Position numbers and translations under genes: made by a program. This document shows, piece after piece, positions 45,089 through 52,747 of a DNA stretch of 52,747 nucleotides. Source of the DNA: a virus; the IMG/VR virus record IMGVR_UViG_3300025892_001683, positions 1-52,747 of that record, one strand, 5' to 3'. The notes below the pieces were generated by a model. That model did not search any database. It saw nothing but the letters and a program-made list of their open reading frames with translations, and was not told the origin of the DNA. Numbering within the stretch: position 1 is the first letter of the stretch; each line of letters opens with the position of its first letter.

Positions 45089-46244
45089 CGGCAAATATCG
45101 AGTTTTCAACGACATTATCCGTGAACGCGGAGATTTTCCTAGCGCAATCTGGTATGGTCCTTACAATATTAAAAAGATAGTTAACTGGTGCAGTAATGAT
45201 TACTTAGGTATGGGTCAACATAAAGTTGTTATAGATGCTATGCATACAGCATTAGACCAAACAGGATCAGGCAGTGGTGGTACAAGAAATATTGGTGGCA
45301 CAAGTCATTATCACGTAGCTCTTGAACACGAACTAGCAACACTACACAATAAAGCCAAAGCATTATTATTCACAAGTGCCTACGTTGCTAACGAATGGAG
45401 TCTTATTTCATTACCTAAGATTATACCGAATCTTGTTTACATAAGTGATAGTAACAATCATGCTAGTATGATTGAAGGCATAAGAAACAGTAGAGCACCT
45501 AAAATAATTTGGCAACACAACGATTTAGAACAACTAGAAGAATTATGTGCAAGTGCTGTACTTGCAGGGCAGACACCTTGCATAGTATTTGAATCAGTTT
45601 ACTCAATGGATGGTGATATATCACCAATGAAACAGATATGTGACATTGCAGACAAGTATAAAGCAATCACATATATTGACGAAGTCCACGCTGTTGGACT
45701 TTATGGGGAGCACGGAGGAGGCTGGACAGAGAAATTAGGGTTACAAAACCGTATTGATATAATCAATGGCACACTTGGAAAGGCCTTTGGAACCCAGGGC
45801 GGATACATTGCTGCTGATGCAGAAGTTATTGATGCTATACGTTCAGTCTCGTCCGGCTTTATCTTTACTACTTCAATGAGTCCTGTTACTTGTGCAGGTG
45901 CATTGGCTGCTGTAAAGTATTTGAAAGATCATAATGAAGTAAGAGTAAAGCACCAAGAACGTGCTAGGAAACTTAAACATCGTTTACAGAAGAATGGTAT
46001 AGAAGTTATGGAATGTAGCACAACACATATTGTTCCTGTGCTTGTTGGTAATGCTAAGAAGTGTAAAGCAATGAGTGATAGATTATTAAACGAACATAGT
46101 ATCTATGTTCAACCAATTAACTATCCTACAGTTGCAGAAGGTACAGAGCGATTAAGATTTGCTCCTACACCTTATCATGATGATGGAATGATTGAGGATC
46201 TTATTTTAGCTCTTCAGAAGACTTTTGAGCATCATCAGGAGTAA
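45039..46244 (+). CDS. hemA: 5-aminolevulinate synthase
   Basis: The 401-residue PLP enzyme of the alpha-oxoamine synthase family has [46 protein letters not shown] and [13 protein letters not shown] with PLP Lys248. The terminal [21 protein letters not shown] distinguishes ALA synthase from KBL and BioF. It condenses glycine and succinyl-CoA to ALA, the committed step of the C4 pathway used by alphaproteobacteria. The N-terminus lacks a heme-regulatory CP leader. It is translated inside the previous ORF's end and converges with the cupin gene, overlapping it by 44 bp. With HemC and HemE it would boost tetrapyrrole flow. Confidence 0.94.
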   Translation: MIDKKPINELLKNLKDSGKYRVFNDIIRERGDFPSAIWYGPYNIKKIVNWCSNDYLGMGQHKVVIDAMHTALDQTGSGSGGTRNIGGTSHYHVALEHELATLHNKAKALLFTSAYVANEWSLISLPKIIPNLVYISDSNNHASMIEGIRNSRAPKIIWQHNDLEQLEELCASAVLAGQTPCIVFESVYSMDGDISPMKQICDIADKYKAITYIDEVHAVGLYGEHGGGWTEKLGLQNRIDIINGTLGKAFGTQGGYIAADAEVIDAIRSVSSGFIFTTSMSPVTCAGALAAVKYLKDHNEVRVKHQERARKLKHRLQKNGIEVMECSTTHIVPVLVGNAKKCKAMSDRLLNEHSIYVQPINYPTVAEGTERLRFAPTPYHDDGMIEDLILALQKTFEHHQE

Positions 46245-46587
46245 GCCTAAATATATCATCTAGGTTGTCAGGAGTTCCTGATTCAAATATAATAGAATTT
46301 GCTTGTAGTGACTTAACAGTGTGTGGACTCATTTCAGCAATGTCAACTGTTTTACCTTCTTCTAATATTGCAGCAGTAGATTTGCCTGTTTTGATATCTG
46401 TAAAAATTATTTGAAACCTTCCAGCATTTATAAACCAACTCTTCTTTCTGTCTTTATGAATAACAACAGTTGTTTCGGCGCCTGCTTTTTCAAATACTAA
46501 TATCTTTCCGCAGTAAAATTGGTTTGATGCCCATACTATTTCGTAACCCCAATCTTTATCAATCTTTCCTGTAGGTGATATATTCAT
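46201..46587 (-). CDS. Cupin-domain protein, mannose-6-phosphate isomerase-like
   Basis: The 128-residue protein starts [24 protein letters not shown], a pattern like the C-terminal cupin of mannose-6-phosphate isomerase type II. It continues with [21 protein letters not shown] and [12 protein letters not shown]. Metal His residues are partly present. It may be a sugar-nucleotide enzyme or a simple binding cupin. Its last 44 bp lie antisense to the end of hemA, and it abuts clpP. Confidence 0.7.
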   Translation of the reverse strand: MNISPTGKIDKDWGYEIVWASNQFYCGKILVFEKAGAETTVVIHKDRKKSWFINAGRFQIIFTDIKTGKSTAAILEEGKTVDIAEMSPHTVKSLQANSIIFESGTPDNLDDIFRLTPDDAQKSSEELK

Positions 46588-47177
46588 TATGTTCTCTTTT
46601 CTTTTATCTCGTCAATTAGTCCGTACTCGAGTGCTTCCCCTGCACTCATAAATTTATCACGCTCCATGTCCGCAGCAAGTTCGTCAAACGTTTTACCTTT
46701 GCTATTATGCTTTTCATAGATAGCAGTAAGTTCTTTTTTCATTTTAAGAATTTCTTCTACTTGAATCTGCATGTCGGTTGCCTGTCCTCTTGCTCCACCA
46801 CTAGGTTGATGTATCATATGTCTAGCATTAGGTAACATATATCTCTTTCCTGGTGCACCTGCTTGAGCTAACAAAGATCCCATAGAACATGCTTGTCCCA
46901 TAACAAATGTTGCGACTTCGGGTTTAATAAATTGCATTGTATCGTAGATGCACATGCCTGCTGTAACAACTCCGCCTGGGCTGTTAATGAATAAACTAAT
47001 TTGTTTATTAGGATTTTCGCTTTCTAAAAACAATAACTGTGCTACAATAAGGTTAGCCATATGATCTTCAACTGGACCATTCAGCATAATAATTCTTTCT
47101 TTCAGTAGTCTACTATAAATGTCAAAAGCTCTTTCGCCTTTTTGAGTAGTTTCAACTACCATTGGTACTAGTGCCAT
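46587..47177 (-). CDS. clpP: ClpP protease subunit
   Basis: The 196-residue serine protease has the ClpP blocks: [35 protein letters not shown] with the nucleophile Ser, and [14 protein letters not shown] with the catalytic His. It forms the tetradecameric barrel used with ClpX or ClpA. ClpX and ClpA are not seen here, so it would need host ATPases. The phage also supplies ClpS and tmRNA, suggesting redirected proteolysis. ATG 47177 has AAGGAAC upstream; a nine-codon extension begins at 47204. A perfect early promoter precedes it. Confidence 0.95.
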   Translation of the reverse strand: MALVPMVVETTQKGERAFDIYSRLLKERIIMLNGPVEDHMANLIVAQLLFLESENPNKQISLFINSPGGVVTAGMCIYDTMQFIKPEVATFVMGQACSMGSLLAQAGAPGKRYMLPNARHMIHQPSGGARGQATDMQIQVEEILKMKKELTAIYEKHNSKGKTFDELAADMERDKFMSAGEALEYGLIDEIKEKRT

Positions 47178-47210
47178 ATTTGTTTGTTCCTTTTCGTTAA
47201 TCATAATGCT

Positions 47211-47239
47211 ATTATAATTTATTATTATACAATTGTCAA
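47211..47239 (-). promoter_or_regulatory. Sigma70-type early promoter (clpP)
   Basis: The minus strand has TTGACA (47234-47239), 17 bp, TATAAT (47211-47216): perfect consensus. Confidence 0.88.
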
Positions 47240-47293
47240 TTCTTATTTTGAACTAATAAATCCTTTTACAGTTATATTTTATCAAAAAAATAG

Positions 47294-47322
47294 TTGACAC
47301 TAATATAATGTGAGTATATACT
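47294..47322 (+). promoter_or_regulatory. Sigma70-type early promoter (ParB-like gene)
   Basis: TTGACA (47294-47299), 17 bp, TATACT (47317-47322), giving a leader of about 93 nt. It diverges from the clpP promoter. Confidence 0.85.
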
Positions 47323-47421
47323 GTAAGAACAATGAAGCATTGACCCATTGATTCGTCAAGCAGTCGTGCATAACTGATGCCCTAGTAATTTGTTACACAG
47401 GCACACAATTGGAGAAGTAAA

Positions 47422-48543
47422 ATGGCAAACCCATTAAAGCAAAAACTTACACCCTATAATCGCCAGACAGAAATCAACAAGTACCTGGCAAAATTTAAAA
47501 TTCCATTCGAAATGAAAGATGACGCAATTGATTTGCGTACTATGTCGGACAACTACCCTCGTGGTATTATACCACTTGATGATATTGCAGAAGCAATTGA
47601 TATTGTACTTGGTCCTGACAAGAAGCCTGAAGTCCAAGACCCATACGATCCTAAAGAAGGTATTGTAAAGTTTGGTTGGATTGATTGGGAAGATATGTAT
47701 TTGTGGCCTAGGTTCCAACGAGATGTTGCACCTAACCATTTATATAAGATTGAACAAGACTACGAACATACTGCGGTGCTGTTGCCAACTGCTATACTAG
47801 TAGATGGTATGTACATGCTGTGGGACGGACATCATACATCACAAGAAATGTTTAGACAAAAGTATACTACATACCCTATGTGGTATATCGATACAAATAT
47901 GATTACTGCTGAAACTGTAACTGAAGCAGGGTTTACTGACAAGGTAGAGTATGCTGTTTGGTTAGCAGGACAAAACATGATACGTATTAACAGTCGTAAC
48001 AAACGTAAACTACATGCTTATGATGAGTTTATGATCCTACTTGAAACAAAAGACAGTGCAATTGTACAAATGAATAACGTTCTTACTGCTACAGGGTTCA
48101 GTCCTAAACGTAATGCTAACACTCCGAATGCATTCAGTCAGATTAAAAGTGGACAAACTATCTTTGAAATGACTGACGACTACGGAGTCAAGGGCAAATA
48201 TTTCAAACGTGCATTGCAATTCCATAACACACATTGGACAAAGGCTGCGGCTGAATTAGAGATATGGAGGCCTATGGCATTGTTATACAAGATGGCTGAA
48301 GTTGAAGGCTTTACAATTGATGCTGCCTTTGATGATGAACTAGGTAAACTGTTTATCAAACTATGGGGAGACCCAGAGTCAGTACAAAAAGGACTCAAGG
48401 ACAACTATGAGAATGCTCTGCACACCAAAGGGTTTACTAATCCAAGAGACCATGACCAATGGCGTGTGTACGATTCTATCGTAAACTTATATAATAGTAC
48501 AGTTGGACGTATCACACTTCCAACAGCACAGTGTAGGTGGTAA
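47422..48543 (+). CDS. ParB-like (ParB/Srx fold) protein
   Basis: The 373-residue protein contains a ParB N-terminal-like core: LWPRFQRDVAPNHLYKIEQDY, then AILVDGMYMLWDGHHTSQEMFRQKYTTYPMWYI, where DGHHTSQ matches the DGHHR-type motif of ParB/sulfiredoxin-fold proteins that bind or hydrolyse CTP or ATP. The C-terminal 200 residues are unassigned and helical. Such phage proteins have been linked to DNA binding, nicking or kinase-like acts. It heads the plus-strand early block 47.4-52.6 kb, with GGAG before the ATG. Confidence 0.7.
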   Translation: MANPLKQKLTPYNRQTEINKYLAKFKIPFEMKDDAIDLRTMSDNYPRGIIPLDDIAEAIDIVLGPDKKPEVQDPYDPKEGIVKFGWIDWEDMYLWPRFQRDVAPNHLYKIEQDYEHTAVLLPTAILVDGMYMLWDGHHTSQEMFRQKYTTYPMWYIDTNMITAETVTEAGFTDKVEYAVWLAGQNMIRINSRNKRKLHAYDEFMILLETKDSAIVQMNNVLTATGFSPKRNANTPNAFSQIKSGQTIFEMTDDYGVKGKYFKRALQFHNTHWTKAAAELEIWRPMALLYKMAEVEGFTIDAAFDDELGKLFIKLWGDPESVQKGLKDNYENALHTKGFTNPRDHDQWRVYDSIVNLYNSTVGRITLPTAQCRW

Positions 48544-48544
48544 C

Positions 48545-48931
48545 ATGAAATTCTTATACTTAATGAAAGACCCTCTAGGTAGTGGTGATTGTAAAATTGG
48601 TATCACAGGATTCGATCATGCTAAAACAAGACTAGGTGTCTATCAAAATAGTTATAGTGCGAACAGTAATATAGCAACGTTCAATCATTTATGGTATGGC
48701 AAGCCTAATCCAATTAGCAAGTTAGAAAGCGTACTAAAAGATACATTTGGATATGCAATAATGCTTGAAGGTAGAGGGTTTTCGGAATGGATTGCAGAGC
48801 CAGAAGATGTAATTCTATCCAAAATAAAAGAAACTATAGAAGATTATCATTTTCATGTGTACAAGGCTGATACAGATATCAACATATACAGTATAGATTC
48901 TGTAATAAAAAGGTTGACAAACAGTGAATAA
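48545..48931 (+). CDS. GIY-YIG-like (MUG113/T5orf172-type) nuclease-fold protein
   Basis: The 128-residue protein starts MKFLYLMKDPLGSGDCKIGITG, the YLM...KIGIT variant of GIY-YIG domains, then an Arg in TRLGVYQNSYSAN, FNHLWYGKPNPISKLES and LEGRGFSEWI with a Glu. These match stand-alone phage GIY-YIG relatives. It might nick DNA or act in exclusion. The start at 48545 is 1 bp past the previous stop. Whether it is active cannot be told. Confidence 0.7.
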   Translation: MKFLYLMKDPLGSGDCKIGITGFDHAKTRLGVYQNSYSANSNIATFNHLWYGKPNPISKLESVLKDTFGYAIMLEGRGFSEWIAEPEDVILSKIKETIEDYHFHVYKADTDINIYSIDSVIKRLTNSE

Positions 48932-48942
48932 TTTGTTATAAT
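48914..48942 (+). promoter_or_regulatory. Sigma70-type early promoter (84-aa gene and DNA ligase)
   Basis: TTGACA (48914-48919), 17 bp, TATAAT (48937-48942): perfect consensus, overlapping the end of the GIY-YIG-like gene. Confidence 0.88.
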
Positions 48943-48979
48943 ATACTTAATAATTAGGCAAACAGAAAGGCAAAAAACT

Positions 48980-49234
48980 ATGGCATTAGAAACTAGATCA
49001 CTCGATAGAATCAATCGTCAATTCCGTGAAATGAATGCAGTTGCTCCCAATATGTACTGGCAGCACGGCACACTATGGATAGATACTAACGATAAGGCAC
49101 ATCTTACAATTATAAAAGATGCTATGTTAGAGGACGTTTTGGATATAAAATACACAGTAAAATTTAATTTGCTCAAGGCTACGGAAACAGAACCGTGGGA
49201 CCAATGGGCAATGGATATCGTGGAGGCAGCATAA
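48980..49234 (+). CDS. 84-residue unassigned protein coupled to DNA ligase
   Basis: The protein (MALETRSLDRINRQFREMNAVAPNMYWQHGTLWIDTN, TIIKDAMLEDVLDIKYTVKFN) looks like a small beta-alpha-beta domain. GAAAGGC precedes the ATG and its TAA overlaps the ligase ATG, so it may be a ligase-associated factor. Not recognised. Confidence 0.6.
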   Translation: MALETRSLDRINRQFREMNAVAPNMYWQHGTLWIDTNDKAHLTIIKDAMLEDVLDIKYTVKFNLLKATETEPWDQWAMDIVEAA

Positions 49235-50559
49235 TGAGAACTCAACCGCAAGACATTATTAAAAAACTAGAAGCCGACAACAGTCGACTAGTAAAAGAGC
49301 AAGTTATTGAAGACGCAATGCAGGAAGGACTAGACGAGTTCTTTGAAGGTCTTGCATGGACACTAGATAAGTTACATACGTTTGGCGTAAAGCAAGTACC
49401 AGAGCGTGTTGAAACTCCTCAGCGTGGACAAGGACTTGCTTGGCAACCATTTACAGAACTTGCAAATGCGTTGTATACTAGAAAACTCACTGGACATGCA
49501 GCCAAAGATGCTATTGAACTTGCAATGAATGTTGCAACAGTAGAACAATGGAATGGCTGGTATAGACGTATCCTTATAAAGGATCTACGTTGTGGCGTCA
49601 GTGAAAAGACAGTTAATAAAGTTGCAAAGAAACTTAAACTGGAAAAGTATAAAGTTCCTGTGTTTGAGTGTATGTTAGCCCACGATAGTGCCAACCATGA
49701 GAAAAAGGTAAAAGGAAAGAAGTTACTGGAGCCGAAACTAGACGGCGTCAGATGCATTACAGTAGTGGACTATGAAAGTAGAGTCGTTACACAATATACT
49801 AGGAACGGTAAGGTCCTGGATAACTTTTCACATATTACAGAAGCATTAGAATACTATATGGATGAGATTGGTCGTTCGTATGTACTAGACGGTGAAGTAG
49901 TAAGTGATAGTTTCCAAGATCTTATGAAACAAGTACATAGAAAGAGTGATGTAAAAGCACAAGATGCTAGACTTGCCCTGTTTGATATTATTCCATTAGT
50001 AGAATGGAAGAAGGGTGAAAGTGTACAAGGACAAAGACGTAGAAGCAAGATGCTTGAAACGTTTAAGAATATATTTGCTGACACAAAATGTATTGAGATT
50101 GTTCCACAAACAGAAGTGGATCTAGATACTATGGTTGGTGAAGTTGAGTTCAAAGACTATAATAAGAAGATGGTTGAAGAAGGCTACGAAGGTATTATGA
50201 TTAAGGACATTGATAGTGTGTATCAATGTAAGAGATCGACTGCGTGGCTTAAGATGAAACCGTTTATTGAGGTTTCATTGGAGGTTAAAGATGTTGAAGA
50301 AGGAACAGGACGAAACGAAGGAAAACTTGGTGCATTCGTTTGTGAAGGTATTGATGACGGAAAGAAAATTAATGTTAATGTCGGTAGTGGCTTTAGTGAT
50401 GCTAATCGTGATGAGTTTTGGACTGGTCGCGCTAATATCCCAGGTCAAGTTGTAGAGGTAAGAGCTGATGCAGTTACACAGAACCAAGACGGAACATACA
50501 GTTTACGTTTTCCAAGGTTCTTAAGATTCAGAGGCTTTATAGCAGGTGAGAAAATCTAA
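49234..50559 (+). CDS. ATP-dependent DNA ligase
   Basis: The 441-residue enzyme has all nucleotidyltransferase motifs: I LLEPKLDGVRC with Lys168, III YVLDGEVVSD, IIIa ARLALFDIIP, IV EGYEGIMIKD and V TAWLKMKPF. A C-terminal OB domain ends in SLRFPRFLRFRG. The N-terminal helical domain (1-160) is of the T4/T7 type. It seals nicks in replication. The start is placed at 49234 by overlap with the previous stop; a 13-codon extension is rejected. Early promoter at 48914. Confidence 0.95.
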   Translation: MRTQPQDIIKKLEADNSRLVKEQVIEDAMQEGLDEFFEGLAWTLDKLHTFGVKQVPERVETPQRGQGLAWQPFTELANALYTRKLTGHAAKDAIELAMNVATVEQWNGWYRRILIKDLRCGVSEKTVNKVAKKLKLEKYKVPVFECMLAHDSANHEKKVKGKKLLEPKLDGVRCITVVDYESRVVTQYTRNGKVLDNFSHITEALEYYMDEIGRSYVLDGEVVSDSFQDLMKQVHRKSDVKAQDARLALFDIIPLVEWKKGESVQGQRRRSKMLETFKNIFADTKCIEIVPQTEVDLDTMVGEVEFKDYNKKMVEEGYEGIMIKDIDSVYQCKRSTAWLKMKPFIEVSLEVKDVEEGTGRNEGKLGAFVCEGIDDGKKINVNVGSGFSDANRDEFWTGRANIPGQVVEVRADAVTQNQDGTYSLRFPRFLRFRGFIAGEKI

Positions 50560-50560
50560 C

Positions 50561-51142
50561 ATGGATAGTAAGTTAATAAACTTTGCTAATATTCAATGTG
50601 ATATAAAAAGCCTTGTAAACACTATTGCACTACAAGGCAAGGATCTTGTTGGAGTTGAACTTGGTATCTATCGTGCGGAGAGCTTCTGCACTTTGTTACA
50701 ATGTGTACCTAACATTAAAAAACTGTATGGTGTAGATAATTGGCAACCTTATGTTGATTACATTAAAGATCCGTATGACGGCACACCTAACGGAGCCAGC
50801 ACTGACAGAGAAATTGAATACAGTAAGTTTATGGCTTACCACGCTATCAAATACTGTGCAAATAATCACAAGGCTGAAGTACTAGAAATGGACAGTACCG
50901 AGGCAGCAGAGAAGTTTGATGATGAAAGCCTAGACTTTATCTTTATTGATACCTATTACAGCAAAGAACAAGCAGAGAAAGAGTTAGATGTATGGTATCC
51001 TAAAGTAAAACAGGGCGGATTGTTCATGGGCCACGATTATGACACAACGATCATTCAAATGATTGTTCACGAGCATCGACACAAGAACAATGTGACTACT
51101 CCATTAGCAACGTATGATAAGTGTTGGGCTTGGCATAAATGA
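50561..51142 (+). CDS. Class I SAM-dependent methyltransferase-like protein
   Basis: The 193-residue protein has a Rossmann methyltransferase outline: LVGVELGIYRAESFCTLLQ (motif I, Glu then Gly), KLYGVDNWQPY (motif II acidic), EVLEMDSTEAAEKF and LDFIFIDTYYS, with a late QGGLFMGHDYD. It is like Methyltransf_24 proteins with unknown targets, often sugars or small molecules. The motif I is ELGIYRAES rather than ExGxGxG, so SAM binding is likely but unproven. It lies 1 bp after DNA ligase. Confidence 0.75.
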   Translation: MDSKLINFANIQCDIKSLVNTIALQGKDLVGVELGIYRAESFCTLLQCVPNIKKLYGVDNWQPYVDYIKDPYDGTPNGASTDREIEYSKFMAYHAIKYCANNHKAEVLEMDSTEAAEKFDDESLDFIFIDTYYSKEQAEKELDVWYPKVKQGGLFMGHDYDTTIIQMIVHEHRHKNNVTTPLATYDKCWAWHK

Positions 51143-51372
51143 AGAAGTTCACTGTTGATATAAATGTTGGAGACACTATTATGGTCGGACGTTGGAAGAA
51201 CGTTCCTATCAAAGTAGTTGACATTGAACTCGACAAAGAAGGACAACCTGTACTAATATCTAACACAGGCAAGAAACATCTATTTGCTTGTAGAGTAGGC
51301 AAACTATCTCCGGGAGGGCTTACACCTACTCAAATTATATCAAGAGCTAAAACAGCAACAAGGAAAAAGTAA
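51139..51372 (+). CDS. 77-residue basic beta protein
   Basis: The protein (MKKFTVDINVGDTIMVGRWKNVPIKVVDIELDKEGQPVLIS, then VGKLSPGGLTPTQIISRAKTATRKK) has an SH3-like N-terminal barrel and a basic tail. Overlaps the methyltransferase by 4 bp and the next gene by 1 bp. Possibly RNA- or DNA-binding. Confidence 0.6.
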   Translation: MKKFTVDINVGDTIMVGRWKNVPIKVVDIELDKEGQPVLISNTGKKHLFACRVGKLSPGGLTPTQIISRAKTATRKK

Positions 51373-51644
51373 TGTATAAAATTGAAGATATCGAAACAGG
51401 AAAGAGTTACGGGTGTAAGTTTAAAGTAACTACAATGTTAGACACCCACGGTCGCCCGCCAGGGCTATCAGACACACCATTGGCAGGCCCAGGAGAGTAT
51501 GAAGGATTTGGTGTTATACAAGTGCGTGATAGTAACAGCAAACTTGTAGAAGTATACGATACAAAAGCTCGTAAAACATTTCGTGTAGGCTTCGATAGCA
51601 TCTGGGATATAGATGATGTTGAGTATGTTGATGCAAATGAATAA
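51372..51644 (+). CDS. 90-residue unassigned beta protein
   Basis: The protein (MYKIEDIETGKSYGCKFKVTTMLD, FGVIQVRDSNSKLVEVYDTKARKTFRVGF, then acidic DIDDVEYVDANE) is strand-rich and resembles the previous gene in size and fold style. Coupled by one-base overlap. Not recognised. Confidence 0.55.
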   Translation: MYKIEDIETGKSYGCKFKVTTMLDTHGRPPGLSDTPLAGPGEYEGFGVIQVRDSNSKLVEVYDTKARKTFRVGFDSIWDIDDVEYVDANE

Positions 51645-51840
51645 CAATGGACCAGTATTTGAAAAAGGTTATCCTAGTTACGAAGCAGTCAACCCAGTTC
51701 AAAGAACTTATGAAGTTACATACCCATCAGGTCAAACAGTACAATGGAAGAACTATACCATAACAGACTGTCTTATAAAATTTAATGGACATAACAGTAT
51801 GTATGATTATCAACTTAAAATTAAAGAGCTCAACAAATGA
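51637..51840 (+). CDS. 67-residue unassigned protein
   Basis: The protein (MNNNGPVFEKGYPSYEAVNPVQRTYEVTYPSGQTVQWKNYTITDCL) is probably a small beta fold. ATG 51637 overlaps the previous stop by 8 bp; three in-frame ATG codons upstream are possible. Its TGA overlaps the hemC ATG (ATGA), coupling the two. Confidence 0.5.
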   Translation: MNNNGPVFEKGYPSYEAVNPVQRTYEVTYPSGQTVQWKNYTITDCLIKFNGHNSMYDYQLKIKELNK

Positions 51841-52583
51841 TTTTAAGAATTGGTGTTAGGGGAAGTAAACTAGCATTAGCATATGCAGAACGTGTGTGCA
51901 ATGAGCTTTCTTGTGATACTAAAATAGAAATCATTAAAACAGACGGAGACTTGTTTCCTGATACTCCAATACACGAGATAGGTGGCAAGGGTGTGTTCTG
52001 CAATGCTATTGAATATGCACTTGCACAAGATATTATTGATGTTGCTGTTCATAGTTTAAAAGATATGCCCGGAGATGTAGAACATCCAGACTTACATATA
52101 TGTGCAGTGTTAGAACGTAATAGACCGCATGATGTTCTTATAGGTAATGTGTTTGATGGCTTTACATTAGGTACTAGCAGTCCTAGGCGTAAAGCACAAC
52201 TAGAAGAACTATATGCTAATCAAAATATACAGATTAAACCTATTAGAGGTAATATAGATACTAGACTTACTAAACTAGATTCAGGAGAATATGATGCTAT
52301 TGTACTTGCAGAAGCAGGACTAGATGCATTACAAATTAAAAGAGATTACATTAGGTTACCTATTGTCCCAGCAGTTGGGCAAGGTATTATTGCATTACAA
52401 ACACGCAAAGATGATGTAACGACAAACGAAATTGTTAGCAAAACAAATCATAAACTTACATATGAACAGGCAAAATTAGAAAGAGCATTGTTAAAAGGCA
52501 TAGGTGGAGATTGTTCTACAAAAGTTGCAGGTCATGCAACAGGTAGCAATCCTATTAAATTAGAGGCTGTGTATTATGATTGA
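51837..52583 (+). CDS. hemC: Hydroxymethylbilane synthase (porphobilinogen deaminase), short C-terminus
   Basis: The 248-residue enzyme has RIGVRGSKLALAYA (Ser10, Lys11), VHSLKDMPGDV (Lys75, Asp76), LGTSSPRRKAQLE (Arg117, Arg118), PIRGNIDTRL and GIGGDCSTKVAGHA with Cys226, which carries the dipyrromethane cofactor. It joins four porphobilinogens to hydroxymethylbilane. It ends only 22 residues after the Cys; most HemC (about 310 residues) have about 70 there, so domain 3 is shortened. That may be tolerated or reflect a phage variant. It is last in the plus-strand early block, coupled to a 67-aa ORF. Confidence 0.92.
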   Translation: MILRIGVRGSKLALAYAERVCNELSCDTKIEIIKTDGDLFPDTPIHEIGGKGVFCNAIEYALAQDIIDVAVHSLKDMPGDVEHPDLHICAVLERNRPHDVLIGNVFDGFTLGTSSPRRKAQLEELYANQNIQIKPIRGNIDTRLTKLDSGEYDAIVLAEAGLDALQIKRDYIRLPIVPAVGQGIIALQTRKDDVTTNEIVSKTNHKLTYEQAKLERALLKGIGGDCSTKVAGHATGSNPIKLEAVYYD

Positions 52584-52586
52584 CTG

Positions 52587-52747
52587 CTATAACCAAGTGT
52601 TAATAGCACTGCTTGCTGATAGCTCGCAGGATTTATCCCATAGTTGATCTACTGGACAATTCCATACCCATTGCGGGTCAACATCATTTGCATATAGCCA
52701 ACTGCTTCTCTTAGAGAAAGGCCCCTGCCCACTTAGTTCCATATCTA
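52587..52747 (-). CDS. Unassigned protein, C-terminal end only (start may be outside window)
   Basis: The minus-strand frame ends with TAG at 52587-52589 and is open to the window edge (…MELSGQGPFSKRSSWLYAND, VWNCPVDQLWDKSCELSASS). It converges with hemC, 3 bp from its stop. Trp and Cys-rich; not recognised. It could start at ATG 52740-52742 or upstream of the window. Confidence 0.5.
   Translation of the reverse strand, partial: DMELSGQGPFSKRSSWLYANDVDPQWVWNCPVDQLWDKSCELSASSAINTWL

Noticed and set aside
47434-47739. Minus-strand ORF of 101 codons
   Set aside because: It lies fully antisense to the ParB-like gene, has low-complexity composition and no ribosome site; a shadow ORF.

Overview
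The window looks like part of a large, AT-rich, T4-like marine myovirus (tailed phage) genome rather than a bacterial chromosome. Phage signs are class Ia ribonucleotide reductase next to PAAR spike-tip, tail-fibre and tail-spike genes, a DexA-like exonuclease, a phage ATP-dependent DNA ligase, peptidoglycan hydrolases, many small unassigned ORFs, tightly overlapping genes and repeated T4-type late promoters (TATAAATA and close variants). The host is probably an alphaproteobacterium, possibly SAR11-like. This is inferred from a circularly permuted two-piece tmRNA of the alphaproteobacterial type, an alphaproteobacterial-type 5-aminolevulinate synthase, AT-rich DNA and marine auxiliary genes. 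No capsid, terminase or polymerase gene lies here, so the taxonomy is inference.

Layout. 1-3.4 kb (minus): curli-like secretion operon (CsgF, CsgG, curlin-like repeat protein, FecR-domain protein, another secreted protein). 3.4-8.6 kb (minus): bilin reductase of PcyX type, heme oxygenase, ClpS, Hsp20, GMP reductase, DexA-like exonuclease, bS21. 8.6-15.3 kb (minus): membrane coiled-coil protein, envelope lipoproteins, SleB-type and Bax-type hydrolases, SWIM protein. 15.3-19.7 kb (minus): Rieske-oxygenase homologue without Rieske ligands, Nfu-type Fe-S protein, AlkB-like hydroxylase, uroporphyrinogen decarboxylase, peroxiredoxin. 19.7-20.5 kb: permuted tmRNA, two tRNAs and a small ORF. 20.5-37.5 kb (minus): DUF454 protein, tail fibre, PAAR, glutaredoxin, NrdB, NrdA, tail spike, PD-(D/E)XK nuclease, 2OG oxygenase, nitrilase-family enzyme, probable virion proteins, and a coupled module with a pol-beta-type and a ligase-like nucleotidyltransferase. 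37.5-40.4 kb (mostly plus): early small genes and a HAD phosphatase. 40.4-44.9 kb: PiT-type permease, DUF1353, IscU, nuclease. 44.9-47.2 kb: 5-aminolevulinate synthase, cupin, ClpP. 47.4-52.6 kb (plus): ParB-like protein, GIY-YIG-like protein, DNA ligase, methyltransferase, hydroxymethylbilane synthase.

How the genes may work together. HemA, HemC and HemE could boost host tetrapyrrole synthesis at three points, and heme oxygenase plus PcyX would turn heme into a bilin. IscU, Nfu, glutaredoxin and peroxiredoxin could support the Fe-S and redox demand. tmRNA, ClpS, ClpP and Hsp20 form a protein quality-control set. Curli-type secretion and envelope lipoproteins would remodel the cell surface.

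Regulation. Fifteen near-consensus sigma70 promoters (TTGACA-like, exactly 17 bp, TATAAT-like) contrast with numerous T4-like late motifs, suggesting early and late classes. Several starts were moved from the longest ORF to the ATG, GTG or TTG that has a Shine-Dalgarno sequence. Everything here was read by eye. Family assignments come from motif recognition, not from database searches.
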